Assembly: GCA_015501585.1 (NCBI GenBank)
Contig: JADNRY010000001.1
Location: forward strand, 1,240,001-1,304,000
Direction: 5' to 3'
DNA from: Rhodocollybia butyracea
Taxonomy: Eukaryota > Basidiomycota > Agaricomycetes > Agaricales > Omphalotaceae
DNA: 64,000 nucleotides
The position numbers were made by a program, and so were the translations under genes. How positions within the stretch are numbered: the first letter of the stretch is position 1; every line of letters starts with the position of its first letter. This document shows, piece after piece, positions 10,756 through 23,485 of this stretch. The notes beneath the pieces are model-generated. The model ran no database searches. It saw only the letters and a program-made list of their open reading frames with translations, and was not told the DNA's origin.

Positions 10756-13700
10756 ATGTCGGGGAGCGGATCGGTAATGCTCACCAAATTCGAATCCAAA
10801 AGTAATCGAGTCAAAGGTGAAATTCAATGGCAAATAACGCAGAGTTCGCTTTGCTGATCTTCTGGACGAAACAGGACTCGCTTTTCATCCTACTCAACCG
10901 TTGCTGGCCGCGGGTCTTCATAATGGAAGTATTCAGCTTTGGAACTATCGTATGGGGGTACTGGTAGACCGTTTTGAAGAACATGAAGGTGCATTCGCTC
11001 GAAAGCTTTCGGAAATTATGCCAACAAAATATTTCAGGTCCTGTTCGAGCCGTTCATTTCCATCCTAGCCGCGCGTTGTTGGTGTCAGGAGCAGACGACT
11101 ATAAAATCAAAGTCTGGGGTATGTGGCAGGTTTTCTTTCTTACTTGCTTGTGTTTGACTGACTGGCTATAGATATTCGACCGCAAAACCGAAGATGTTTG
11201 TTTACGTTGCACGGCCATCTCGACTACATTCGGACGACTCAATTCCATCATGAGATGCCTTGGATTGTGCGCTTTCGTGTCTGCTTTGGCGACTGCCTTT
11301 TCTAACGACCCAGTAGATTTCATGTTCAGATGACCAGACAATTCGTATATGGAACAGCACCTCAAGAAATTGTATCGCAGTCCTCACAGGCCATTCTCAC
11401 TACGTGATGTCTGCTTTCTTCCATGCCAAAGACGATCTTGTTGTCTCTGCCTCCATGGATCAAACTGTACGCGTTTGGGACATTTCTGGGCTTCGTAAAG
11501 GTTCCTCCAATTCCGGTCCAGGCAATTTCGAAACATTTGATACTTTCTCGACCGTTAAATACGTCCTCGAAGGCCATGACCGTGGCGTCAACTATGCGGT
11601 TTTCCACCAGACCTTACCACTCATTCTTTCTGCAGCAGATGACAGGACCATCAAGATCTGGAGAATGAGCGAGACTAAAGCTTGGGAAGTGGATCAATGT
11701 CGCGGTCATTTCAACAACGTTTCTGCCGCTATATTTCATCCAAAGAATGAACTCATCCTGTCCTGCGGTGAGGATAAGACAATTCGGGTCTGGGATTTGG
11801 CGAAACGCGCATGTATTCAAACTTTCCGAAGAGAGAATGACCGTTTCTGGGACCTGACTGCGCACCCAAATCTCAACCTTTTCGCAGCAGGCCACGATAG
11901 CGGTCTCATTGTTTTTAAATTGGAGCGTGAACGGCCTGCGTTTGCCGTGCACCAAAACACGTTATATTATGTCCGGGATAAATATGTGCGCGCGTATGAC
12001 TTTGAAACCGCCTCCGACATTGGTCTGCTCAGCGTACGCAGATTCGGAAGCCCGTACATGCCCCCACGGACTCTTAGCTTCAACCCTGCCGAGAACGCCG
12101 TGCTCATGACCATTTCCAGCGATAATGGGATGTATGAGCTCTCAACGTTGCCTAAACCATCTTCGACTCAAGGCGGAGACTTGAAAGATTCGGGTTTCGA
12201 TGGAAAGAAAGGCTCGGGTACGAGCGCAATCTTTGTGGCCAGAAACCGTTTCGCAGTCTTGAACAAGACTACCCAGGCTAGTAGTCTGCATTGAGATTTC
12301 TGTTCATCTGACTAAACCAATTCTTCAGGTCATTGAGGTCCGCGATACGTCGAACTCGGTCGTCAAGACTATCAAACCTCCCGTGCAAACGAACGATATC
12401 TTCTACGGTGGAACCTCTTGTCTGATTCTCAGCTCAACTTCTTCGGTTGTTCTGTATGATATTCAACAGCAGAAGACTTTAGCAGAGATCAACAGTCCGC
12501 CTGTGAAGTATGTTTGGTGGAACGCCGACAACAGTCTTGTTGCTCTACAAAGCAAACATAGTGCGTTCACATAGACTCTATTTTGTTAGAATCTAATAAT
12601 ATCACGTTCTCCCTCAGCTATCACAATTGCGACTAGGAACTTCACATCGCACAGTCTCATTCATGAAACAATCAGGATCAAGTCAGGCGCATGGGATGAT
12701 GCAGGAGTCTTCATCTATTCGACTCTCAACCATATCAAATATTGCCTCTCCCAAGGGTTAGTGAGCTGTCTTTTCTCTCCAAACAAGTCTAATTTCTGCG
12801 TCACAGTGATCATGGTGTTATCTGTACTCTCGACAACCCTGTCTATCTCACCCGCGTCAAGGGCAAAACCATCTACTGTCTCGATCGCTCTGCTCGTCCT
12901 CGCACTATCACATTTGATCCTACGGAATATCGATTCAAGCTTGCTTTGCTAAAGAACAACTACGAAGAAATGTTGTATATCATCAAAACTTCGACTCTTC
13001 TTGGACAAAGTATAATCGCTTATTTGCAACAGAAAGGTTTCCCTGAGGTATGAACACCATACCCATTTGCCTGTTTCGTACTGAAAACTGGATGCGTCAG
13101 ATCGCCCTTCATTTCGTACAAGATACAAAGACTCGTTTCGAGCTTGCGATCGAATGTGGAAACCTCGACGTCGCAGTTGAGACGGCAGAGACAATTGACC
13201 GGCCAGAGTGTTGGGAGCGTCTTGCTCAACAGGCCCTCAAACAGGGGAATCACAAGGTCAGGAGTACTTCTCCTTGCTGTTCTTACAAAACTGACCACCT
13301 TTGTGCATAGATTGTCGAAAAGGCGTACCAAAAGACCAAGAACTTTGACAAGCTTTCCTTCTTGTACCTTGCAACTGGTAGTGCAGACAAGTTATCCAAG
13401 ATGCAAAAGATTGCTGACGCTCGAGGTAATCCCATGTCGAGATTCCACAACGCTCTCTATGCCGGAGATGTTATGAGCCGCATATCGGTGTTGAGGGATG
13501 TTGGCATGTGTGAGTGTTCCAGGCTCATACGTGTCGTTTCGCTTTTGACCGCGCTTTTCAATAGATCCCTTAGCTTATCTCACGGCCAAGAGCCACGGGC
13601 TCGAGGATCTTGCAGAAGAGATCCTTGAAGCTGCTGGTCTTTCACCCGCCGATGTGGACGATGTCCCCGCATTTGGGGCATCAACTCGCAAACCCCCACC

Positions 13701-15082
13701 AGTTATCAATCCCACTGCAGATCACATTTGGCCGAGCCTATCCACGGGCGAAAACTTCTTCGACCGTGCTCTTGCCAGCGGAAGTCTCGAGAATGGTATC
13801 GAACCTTCGTATGTCAATGGTGATGCTACCGCTGGTTCTCTAGCGGCTTTGGATGACTGGGCCAAGGACGAGGAGGTCCATGAAGAAATTGATCCCGAAG
13901 AGGGCGGATGGGACCTCGATGCGGGTGGTGAGTTTGCCGCTTCTCATGAGGTGCAAGAGGAGGCAGAGGTAGAGGAAGAACTTGGTGCCGGAGCCACACC
14001 AGGAGTTAGCGAAGTTGAACATTGGGTGAAGAACTCTCCTCTCGCTCCAGATCATGTAGCTGCAGGATCATTCGACACAGCAATGCAGGTAAGTTGATAA
14101 TACGGGCCAACTTGTAAAAATCTTGCTGATCGTTCTTCTAGCTCTTGAACCGTCAACTTGGAGTAGTCAATTTCGAACATCTCAAACCCCTATTCCTAAC
14201 CATCTACCGCTCCTCCCATACATATCTTTCGCCCGTCGCCTCGCTTCCTCCTCTCCAACTTCACATTCGCCGCAACCCGTCAGAATCTTCTCCGAGCCGG
14301 GTCCTACCCGTAGCGACAAGATCACTACAATCTATCCGCTCAGAATTTGCAGAGGGTGCCCGGGATGTGGCTGGTAACAGGCTTACTAACGCTCAAGTTA
14401 CCTTCCGATCCGTCTTGAGAGCGCTTCTTCTGGTTGTCCTTACTTCCGACGATGAGGCCAAACAGGTTAGGAACAACTCGATTTTTTCTTGCTCATTCTA
14501 ATATGGTGTTCTTAGTGGAGAGAGCTGGTTACGACTACGCGTGAATATTTGCTTGGGGTTTCAATCGAGTTAGAACGGCGACGGGTGGCTCAGGAAGAGC
14601 CCGACAACTTCCAAAGGAATCTTGAGCTTGCCGCGTACTTCACCCACTGTCAGCTCCAGCCGGTCCATTTGCAGATCGCTCTGCGTAGTGCCATTACGGC
14701 GTTTACAAAAGCGAAAAACTCTGCACACGCTGCTCGCTTCGCGAAAAGGTTGTTGGACTTGAAGCCCGACGCTAAGGTTGCTGCTATCGTATGTGAAATA
14801 TACATAGTTTACTCTATCTTTGACTCACATACTTCATAGGCTCGTCAACGTGTCGCGGACGGTGAACGCAACCCACGGAATGCGGTCGAAATATCTTACG
14901 ACGAGTTTACTGCCTTCGAAATATGTGGTGCAAGTTTCACGGCTATCTACAAAGGATCACCATCCGTCCAATGCCCATACACTAACGCCTCCTTCCTGCC
15001 TCAGTTTAAAGGTTCATTAGACCCACTGACAGAGTTGACGGAAATTGGTGCTCCTGCGTCTGGCTTACCTGCTCCTTGGTAG
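10756..15082 (+). CDS. COPA: Coatomer subunit alpha (COPI alpha-COP)
   Basis: Alpha subunit of the COPI vesicle coat, which binds dilysine cargo and drives Golgi-to-ER and intra-Golgi transport. The start at 10756 gives [21 protein letters not shown], and after a 58 bp intron (10817-10874) [22 protein letters not shown], the first WD40 repeat. Further repeats follow, including [30 protein letters not shown] and the long exon to about 12276 ([32 protein letters not shown]). The middle matches the alpha-solenoid ([41 protein letters not shown]). An acidic linker ([18 protein letters not shown]) and the alpha-COP C-terminal domain ([19 protein letters not shown]) end in [11 protein letters not shown], stop at 15080-15082. 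About 1,200 residues, normal for the family. One intron (12277-12328) appears to use a GC donor. Confidence 0.95.
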
Positions 15083-16333
15083 TGTATTTTCATGTAGACA
15101 GGTTTTGTACTTTACGAAAAAGTATTACCAGAGTATTACTAAATATTATTTTCGAGTTCTTCGATTATTTAAAACCAGCTGGGTTGGTATAACCCGCTTT
15201 GGCCGGCTATAGTAAGCGGAATCAGATACCTCAAGTCGCTTCGGCTTGGCTAGCATTCATTGGAATACTACAATTCGTCTTCTGTAGCATCATTTTCAGA
15301 ACTTGAGACTGCAAGCTTGAAGTACGCCCGTCTCTAGCCGTATCTCCACAACTGAATATAAAGTTCTAAAAGTGGCTATCAGGGACTGATGCCAGAACAT
15401 GTTCCATTAATGGCATTTGTGGGTCACGGCGATGGATTATAAACCAGTGCGGATAGTTCAGCGTTATTTTTGGCAAAGTAGGACTTTGAGTGGGACATAA
15501 ATCTAGCAAAAACTCTATGAATATCACAAAATTCAAGAGAAGCATGGAAGCACCGTGAGCAGCTATATTTCGAATGTCATCGTAACCGTGTCTCGAAGCG
15601 TACAGAAAGACTTTCAAAGGATGTGGTTTGAGATGTGGCTGCGGCTTTAGTTACCTGATTTCCAAAATGCATATTTACTTACTGCATCTGGATACGAAAA
15701 ACCTTCGAGTCCATCATAGTACTATAGACGCAACATCTTTGCTCGAGTCTGCATCTATCCATGATTTCGAAACGAATCTTATCAGACTTGGTATAGCACT
15801 GTTTATGCCTGAGCTGGAGGAGCACCAGCACCACTTTGGATGCGGGTTCAATCCAAGTTCAATCGTCCTCAGTCGGACTTCATTTTTCTTGAAGTCGTCC
15901 TCTCTATCAAGTTTAGATATCGTAATAGAGAAGGCCAACGAGAAATCTAAAGAAACCAGGAGTAAAGCGACTCAGCGTGGCGCAAGTTACCATGGTGCGA
16001 ACGATCTCCCCAAGGCTATTGCACCAAGACCGTCGGGCCCGGTCGATGGATGGCAGATCTTCCCTCTGGTATATTTCCTCGTTCAGTGTCGAACGAACTC
16101 AGCAGCTGGTGCAGCTTAACAAACACTAGAACGAGTGATTACTGGTTGATGTTAGTACGAAATTCAACGAGTTGTACCCGCTGAGGACGACTGAAAATTA
16201 TGCACAAACACGGAGATGTGACTGTAATTCAGTCGAACGATACACATGTCGTAATTATCGTACGATTACAAACGGCGAAGAGAACAGATAGCCTCAATAT
16301 ACAAAATCCGATGTACTAAAAAAGAGTCTGTCT
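15083..16333. other. Region with weak coding signals on both strands
   Basis: No gene can be assigned firmly. A plus-strand frame at 15628-16119 (163 residues) is open but has no recognisable domain. On the minus strand a possible spliced segment exists: YDGLEGFSYPDA, a canonical GTAAGT...GCCGCAG intron (about 15648-15691), then PHLKPHPLKVFLYASRHGYDD (about 15560-15650). It vaguely recalls the helices after a BTB domain in basidiomycete proteins, but no full BTB domain was found. One or both may be remnants. Confidence 0.3.
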
Positions 16334-17387
16334 TTAACCGACTATCAGCTTGAAAACACCAGCTTCCCAGTCAAGAATACAACCACGGAACCATTTCCGA
16401 TCCACCAAGTAGTCTACTCTCTTCACTCCTTGTGCGCGCTCCGTCGCTTCGAATGCACCTGCTGCTCGACACCGTTTGGTATAAGCTTTCGTAACTGCTC
16501 GTTCTTGAGACAGTGACAGGCAATTAAAATCTGCATGGGTGATCCGAGTATGAAGACTACGATGTATAGCTATCAAAACATCCAAGAATGTGATTCCTTG
16601 CTGTGTGCCACTGGGGTCGATACCAAAACCTGGAGACCACGCAGGTCCCGAAGAAACCCCAATATCGATGGGCCATTCAGGAATGAGGTTACAGATTATG
16701 CGGAGCCGTGTAATCTTGGGATGAGTAGCGGCCACGTAAAGAAGCTCACTGGGACAAGGTCGAGCTTGTCCAGCGGCATTGAGTTGGAGAGGACGAAATT
16801 CGCGAGCGGTGAGATCTAGGACAAAGTCCCCTTTCCAGACTTCGGCATTCTACGATGAGGTCAGATTCAAGGACAAAGATGTTTAGTTGCAAGATACTCA
16901 CAAGCCAGGGATGGAGAAGAAAACCGGCTGCTGAAGTTGGCGGTGCGAATTGGGCACCATCAGTGAACGTAGAAGGATTCCATCCTACGGGTTGGTAGTA
17001 GCCACCTCCGAATGAACGACGACGATCGCGAGAATATGGATCAGGCTCAAGATGATAGCTGTCCGAAACGAACGGAGACGAGGGTGGGATCCAGTCTCCA
17101 TGATACGAAGGACGTCGCTGTCTTATAGGAACGTTATAAACATTTGGTTCCCATGCAGGCTCATATGGGAAAGCTACAGTGTTGGGGCTTCCAGGAGGGG
17201 CCAGAGAAAGTGCGGGGATTTGAGGTGATCCTCCAACAGAAGGATTGCTATATGGGGAGGAAGGGTATAAGGAAGCATTAGGAATGAAGGGAGAGTTCTG
17301 TGGTGTTTGATAGTTGGTATTCACGTACATGCCAGAAGGCATGTAGGCTGGATTGGGGGTATAGACATATGCATAAGGACCAGACAT
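16334..17387 (-). CDS. DUF6699 domain protein with Pro/Tyr-rich N-terminus
   Basis: Two-exon gene of about 333 residues. Exon 1 (17387-16902) encodes a Pro/Ser/Tyr-rich, probably disordered region (MSGPYAYVYTPNPAYMPSGM) ending LLHPWL. The intron (16850-16901) has GTGAGT and GTAG ends. Exon 2 encodes the folded domain, starting NAEVWKGDFVLDLTAREFRP. Family hallmarks are the strand-rich first half (ITRLRIICNLIPEWPIDIGV), the helix ITFLDVLIAIHRSLHTRIT and the C-terminal block RAQGVKRVDYLVDRKWFRG. DUF6699 is widespread in agaricomycetes and has no known function. The gene looks complete. Confidence 0.82.
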
Positions 17388-17752
17388 GATAGTTATTGGC
17401 AAGCGCAGAATCTGGATTTAAAGTGTCTGGGACCGGCGGCTCGACGGCGTAGGATTCTTTATTTAGTAGTGTCGAGTCCTTTTGAGTCACAGTATGGTTA
17501 GTGGATTGTAAACCTGAAGTCCAACAACGTTCAGTGGGAGAGTGTATGCTATAGCGTACTAAGGATGTAGAATTTTACAGCTCAGAGCTATAAGTTCCTA
17601 CCCTGGACGAGAAGAACAGAAAAATAGACAGGGATGATAAAGGAGGTTTTGAACTCGTTTTTATCGAGATACAATCGTAAACCCTAACTAAGGGTCAAAA
17701 ATTCCTGATGGATCCATCATCCGGGCGCGCCGCAAGTGAAAGTTCATAGGCG

Positions 17753-17790
17753 CCTTGGCGCTATTACAACTCCTTGGCGCTATTACAACT
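17753..17790. repeat. 19 bp perfect tandem duplication
   Basis: CCTTGGCGCTATTACAACT occurs twice head to tail (17753-17771 and 17772-17790), about 370 bases upstream of the DUF6699 start. It may be replication slippage or a doubled protein-binding site. The sequence alone does not decide. Confidence 0.8.
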
Positions 17791-18463
17791 GCAGATCAAC
17801 CTGAGATCAACCGTGGATGTCGGAATGTTAATTGAACGAATGGCAACTTGAATGCTTGAACTTACCTGTTTCTTCTGCGCTTGAACTTGGCTTGAACAGT
17901 GGTTGTTCCGAGCCAGTACCTGCCAGTGAAAAAGAATGACAAAAGCCAATCAGTCACAAGATATTCACATGACTCAACCTTCGTGGGAAAGTAACCAAGG
18001 TGTGTGGTACCGATATTTTGATGGGCACAATTCTGTGCGGGTGCGAACGACTCTTATTAGTCTACAGTCTCTGTGGACCGTGACTCTGCGGCAATATATA
18101 CATCTACGGATTGAATTTTTCTGCTGTCAATAATTGACACCCTGTGACTACACTGACTAGTGTTGTTGTGGTGCGCTAGGTTAAATTCAGCCATACTTCA
18201 GCTCTGGGAGGCTCTACACAAATGATCCATGGAGAATGAACCGGGGTGACCATCTATCACTCGAGTAGCTCCCCGTCCGTTATATGACTGGGGAGGTAAG
18301 TCTTTGGGTACCATGGTACCCCACCTACTAGAACAGACGGCGAGCCAGTAAAACAAGCCAGGAGCCGGTTAAATTGCAAACAAAGTTGGTACTTTCTTTT
18401 GTATGATATACTAGTACTGATCAGATGTACGCTTGTCTCATATTTATGGCCCCTTTATCAATA

Positions 18464-18470
18464 TATAAAA
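18464..18470 (+). promoter_or_regulatory. TATA box of the FAD oxidase gene
   Basis: TATAAAA within ATATATAAAA lies about 60 bases upstream of the ATG at 18529, consistent with a core promoter. Confidence 0.5.
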
Positions 18471-18528
18471 ATTGCGTGCTCTCGAGCCTCTAGGCTTTTC
18501 TAGGCCGTTTTTTTCCCTTTAGCTTACA

Positions 18529-20541
18529 ATGAGATCCCTCCTTTTCCCCAGTCTTTTCGCACTGAGCACTCTAGCCCAACAGCTAGGTCCGAGGAGTATT
18601 GGGAACGTCTGCATCGAAATTGCCAACGCGATCTCATCTGCATCAGACGTATACTTCCCTCGTACGAGTTCGGATTCCTTTCCGTTTTCCAACTCTGACC
18701 ACAATCATCTGCAGTCAACATCTTGGATGTGGTTAACTACAGTAAAGACATCAGTCATTGGGCTTCGTCAAGCTCTGCAGGTGCTACTTGTAGTGTCGAG
18801 CCAGGATCAGCAGAAGATGTGGGGATTATCGTGAGTGTGATTGGTATTATCCCTACCTTCAAGTTATCTCTCATCCGCCATACCAGCTCCAAATTTTGGG
18901 AAACACAAGCACTCCGTTTGCAGTATGTCTAATCAACGGGTCGGTTTTAATTGCTAATTTCTCAACTGTTCATATAGGTTAAAGGCGGAGGACATGCCTC
19001 TAATCCCGGGTTCTCTTCGACGATGGGTATTCAAATAGCCATGTATCGGTTTTCGAACGTGATATACGATTCCACCTCAAACACCGCGACCATTGGTACA
19101 GGATTGATTTGGGACGACGTCTATACTGCTCTCGCGCCTTTCAATGTGAATGTATTGGGAGGACGCGTTACCGGAGTTGGCGTTGCTGGATTTACTTTAG
19201 GCGGGGGTAAAATCTATGTTTCCATTATACGCGGAAAGATGATGTTGATGAAGATACTGAAGGATATTCCTGGAAAAGTAACCAATATGGGTTGACTGTC
19301 GACACAGTCACTGCATTCGAACTCGTCAAACCCAACGGAACGGTTTCGAATGTTACACTGGAATCTGACCCAGATCTCTTCTTCGCTCTGAAGGTAACTT
19401 GTTCTCTTTTCTTGAGCAAGGAGGTTGATTGATCGATTGCTTGGTAGGGCGGGCTCAATAACTTTGTACGATTTGATAGCTCCTCGATGGCTTCTGGACT
19501 AATATTCTATTCTCAGGGCATTGTCACGCAATTCACGTTGGAGACCTTCCCTCAGACGGAAGTTTGGGTGAGTTATTTTTTTTAAACGTGTATTTTATTG
19601 GGGATCTCATCTTTGTCGTAGGGTGGTTTAATCACCTATTTGGGAACTGAAATTCCCCAAGTCATAAATGCTACCTACACATTCGCTTCCTCTGTAACCG
19701 ACCCAAAGGCTGCGATTATCACAACGGCAAACTTTCTTCTCGGCGAGGTACTGAAGTTCTCATCCTGATTTTGATGTTCACAATTTTAAATACCCACAGG
19801 CTGGGATCTCACAGCTCTTGTTCTACGATGCCCCCACTCCCCCTGATGGCATCTTTGACGATTTTCTGGCAATTCCTGCATTTACCAAGGATGTCAGTAC
19901 ACGAGACTTCCTGTCACTCGTCCAAGCTTCGCCATCGAATGCAACGGCAGGAAGCAGGTGAGTGCCGATACCCTTTTCGAAATCTCTTTTGGATCACTAA
20001 CAATAACCTTTAGAGCAATTTTCAACTCTGCTCCTCTCCAAGAGTTAACGCCGACTTTACTTAATGCCATTATCAATGAGACAGAGGCGAGTTGAAGAAC
20101 TTTTTGCTCACATGGGCTTTAGCTATAACCTTGTTTTTGTAGTTTTGGGGTGTCGCTTTGAGCTTGGAAAGCGGTTCCTTCATTTCTTATGACATCGAGC
20201 CCTTCCTCCCAAGCATTTTATCTCATAACACTTCTGCCTCAGCCTATCCCGCTTCTCGCACAACAGCGTATCTGCCCCTCAACTTGTATTATGCTTGGGG
20301 CTTGGAAATCGCTGACGACATATTTCACGACGCTATTCAGCAAAGCGCGGCGCAGATCACTAGAGTGGCTCTCGCGGAAGGTCAAATAGGAGTAGAGTCG
20401 GCAGCAATCTATCCCAACTATGCGATTTACAATACTCCTTTGGACAGGCTGTATGGTGATAACGTCGCGAGGCTGCAAAGCATCCGAGCTACGGTTGATC
20501 CTGATAATGTTATGGCGCTCGCTGGAGGATTTAAGATCTAG
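18529..20541 (+). CDS. Secreted FAD-linked oxidase (berberine bridge enzyme-like)
   Basis: Secreted flavoprotein oxidase of the PCMH/BBE-like class, which oxidises alcohols, sugars or alkaloid-type substrates with O2 and covalent FAD. A signal peptide is visible (MRSLLFPSLFALSTLAQQ). After an intron comes DISHWASSSSAGATCSVEPG, then the FAD-binding domain with FAVKGGGHASNPGFSS, where the His is the usual FAD attachment site, and TIGTGLIWDDVYTAL, VLGGRVTGVGVAGFTLGGG. The substrate half includes FFALKGGLNNFGIVTQFTLE and LLFYDAPTPPDGIFDDFLAIP. The C-terminal BBE segment (YPNYAIYNTPLDRLYGDNV) ends in MALAGGFKI at 20541. About 480 residues in roughly nine exons, and all joins examined stay in frame. 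The substrate is unknown. Confidence 0.88.
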
Positions 20542-21534
20542 TCTACTCATCTCCTAGCGCTCTACAATGCTCTCCAGATGTATCGTATCATTATCTAACT
20601 ACTCGTTTCACACCGGTATCTACCTGAAATCTATGTAAAGCACAAGTCGGATCAATGCTAAACTGTTTGCCCTTTTGCTTGAAGATCAGGCGCCAGGGGA
20701 GGTTGGTATGAACACTAATGCCGAGAGATTTGCGCAGTATCTCTAGTTGCTCACCGTCTGTTCGTTCCTTGAACACCTGAGCGCGGCCCATTGCAGTGCC
20801 CGTGACGAGACATTCGATATCGGTGCCTCATGAACGGCCTCATGCCTCGAGGTGTAAAATTGGTGTGCAGCTTCTTTTGGGGTTTGGTTCTTGAACTCAT
20901 GATGTTCCTCCATGAACATTGTCGAGTCTTATACCGAAGTTCCTGCGCTTTCAAGACGCCTTAGTAATGGTGCAACCTTTTGGCAACTTTAGCGATGCAC
21001 TCTACAACTTGCTCTGCAACAATATCTGAAACAGTGTTGGATACCGTCAAGATTACATTGCCAGCTTAGCAAGCTGTTTCTACACACGGTGCAGCGTGGT
21101 TCCCTACTGGTTTCCTGTGCAATGTGGTACTTTTTGTACTCTTTTCCACACACCGGAATTGTCGAGTCGGGATTAGATCTGATCGATCAACTTTTGATGA
21201 GCGCCGTTCCTCTTGGCGCTTAATCTTCACCACCGGAGTGTTCGAACGACCCAGGGCTGAGGAAATCCTTTTCTTCACTTTATTTTTCTTTCTTTACCCT
21301 TATCCACGTCAAATGCTCGTAATCTTCCAGTAGTTTCAGCAGGTTTCAGCTCGGACGACGCCTGAAACTTAAGTACTTAATAATCAAGCCTAATCATAGG
21401 TTTGATATAGTGTTTGACAGCTGGTATGTACAAGATTTTCTTTATGGAAGTCGGTCTGTACAGCCTACCGATGAACGATAACTTACTTATAAGCTGGGTT
21501 TCAGCGTTTACAGTTTGAGCTCTTGGCCCATTAC
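20542..21534. other. Intergenic region
   Basis: No supported gene. Minus-strand frames at 20591-20954 are open but do not match any family I know. A pyrimidine-rich stretch (about 21270-21300) lies in the upstream half of the metacaspase promoter. Confidence 0.45.
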
Positions 21535-23485
21535 CATGAAAATTATTCGTCATCCCAAACGGCAACATAACCTTGCCCACCCTCTTCGTTTGTCCACCAA
21601 TCCTACAGATGTCATCATCAGCCCACCCAGAAAGAAAGCACTTTTGATTGGAATAAACACTACTTTAATGGAAGGCGGGCGACGGAAGAGTGATCTCAAA
21701 ATGCCTCACGAAGACGTCAGAAGGATGAAAGCATTGCTTATTGGTGCGTACATGGACCTGATGATGCTAGCTGGCGATACTTATCTTGGCTCAGATACTT
21801 ATCAGTACCATCCTAACGATGTGATTACACTCATCGACTCTGACGATCCCAAACAACCTTGGCCGACGATGGTCAACATCGTGAGTAGCTTTCTGCAGTT
21901 TTACCATTCCAATCCTGAAATACATGTCCATCCAGCGCGCCGAGATGAAGAACTTGGTTGCTGACGCTCGTCGTGGCGACCGTTTCTTCTTCCACTGTAC
22001 GTTATTAGTTTTATTTACCAATACATCTGCTCATGTTGTGTCTACAGACTCAGGGCACGTCGTTCAAAAGGACAACTTGGATGGCAGTGAAGAGGATGGC
22101 AAGGATGAATGTCTTGTTCCTTGCGACTCTGACGGCGAGAGGAACATTATTATGGATGATGTACTTACAATGCTTGCTTGCATTCATTCGACCACTCCTG
22201 CTAAACTTACTCGTTAGGATCTGCGGGATATTCTTGTCGACCGACTTCCACGAGGTTGCCAACTCGTCGTAAGTTCTATTGATTTCTCTTTCGTATCCCT
22301 TACTAATAATACACCCCAGGCTGTTCTCGACTCGTGCCACTCGGGCTCATTGCTTGACCTTGAGCATGACAAGTGCAACAGGGTGTGGACTCCCTGGGTT
22401 TCCAAAGGAAGAAGAAAGAGTGACCCAATCCGGAATGATGGTGCGCCTTCATAGCATACTTCTTTGTATTGACCTGTCTCATTTATTAACAATGTCTAGT
22501 CCGACGTCACAATGCTCTTGTCGTCTATCAAAACACAAGAATTAGTGGTGATCGTGTCAAGCAGCGGAAGACTACACTCCATCCTAGTCCTTCAAGCCCC
22601 CTGGCACACCGGGAATTATCTCAAGAAGTTCCTACTCGGCCGGATACTCTGAACACGTCAACTTCCCCTTTCATTTCCCCTACTTCCACCTTTACACAAA
22701 AGAAGTTGACGCGCGCATTGACAAAGCTAGACTTGAATGCCACAAAAAGCATTAACACGCTACGGAAAAGCCCCACATGGACAAGTAGCTCTGGTCAACA
22801 GTTAGTAAATCGGAGTCGATCGTTAAAGACAATCAAATCGCAGTTCGCTCCTTGGCTTGATGTAGATCAAGTCGACGAGAATCGAGATATATGTGACTCT
22901 CCTGTACAGCAATTTTGTGACGGACAGTGTCGCCATAACCCCAGAGCCATGTCGCCAGCCTCTCCAAGATCTCCTGAGACACTTGATATTGTGAGTCGCT
23001 ATTTCTTCTTTATTTTTATTCTCGCCTTATTTTCTCCCACAGATTTCGTTGGCCTCCTGCAAGGATAGCCAAGAAGCTTGGGAGGATAGTGAGGGTCATT
23101 CAATGTCGCAGATGTTGGTTGAAATCCTCAGTACGTCAAAACATGCTACCATGATCTCTGTTCCTGACCTTACCCTTCATAGAACAAGACCCTCATCCTA
23201 CGCTAAAAGATTTGATGGTCACCGTTAGGTGTGTACTTCCACAACTGTCCCTCTGTGTCACTAAAATTTGCGTTCTGCAGCCACCGACTTCACGATGCAG
23301 CTGTAATGGCACACAGCCAGACCAAACTATACAAGAAGAGAGTGGTTCAATTTAGGGAGAAGCATCCGGAGAAGTCTAAAGCTCGTTCAGACGGGGATAC
23401 CTCTGGGTTGAACTTGAATGATTTCCAGGATCCACAGCTCTCGAGTCGCCGCCCACTTAACATGGATAGACGCTGGAAAGTATAA
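21535..23485 (+). CDS. Metacaspase-like protein (peptidase C14 domain)
   Basis: Caspase-fold cysteine peptidase of the fungal metacaspase type, which cleaves after Arg/Lys and acts in proteostasis and cell death. ATG at 21535 begins MKIIRHPKRQHNLAH, with a short basic prodomain before the first strand KKALLIGIN. After an intron comes YQYHPNDVITLIDSDDPKQPWPT. The catalytic His lies in FFFHYSGH (codon 22056-22058, just after an intron), followed by KDECLVPCDSDGERNIIMDD. The catalytic Cys lies in VLDSCHSGS (codon 22335-22337). The second half has a Ser/Thr-rich linker and then a p10-like end (ISLASCKDSQEAWED, MSQMLVEIL, THPTLKDLMVTVSHRLHD-type). The basic tail ends at 23485. Both catalytic residues are present, so it is probably active. 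No long Q/N-rich prodomain is visible. Confidence 0.87.

Larger units (their letters stand above)
17388..18528. other. Intergenic region, divergent promoters
   Basis: No supported gene. It holds a 19 bp perfect tandem duplication (17753-17790, listed separately) and the promoter of the FAD oxidase. Small ORFs here appear random. Confidence 0.5.

Noticed and set aside
15360..15950. Possible BTB-domain gene on the minus strand
   Set aside because: Only a weak resemblance (KVFLYASRHGYDDIRNIAA) and one good intron. No complete BTB fold could be read upstream.
20591..20954. Minus-strand gene downstream of the FAD oxidase
   Set aside because: Frames are short, switch without good splice sites and match nothing known.
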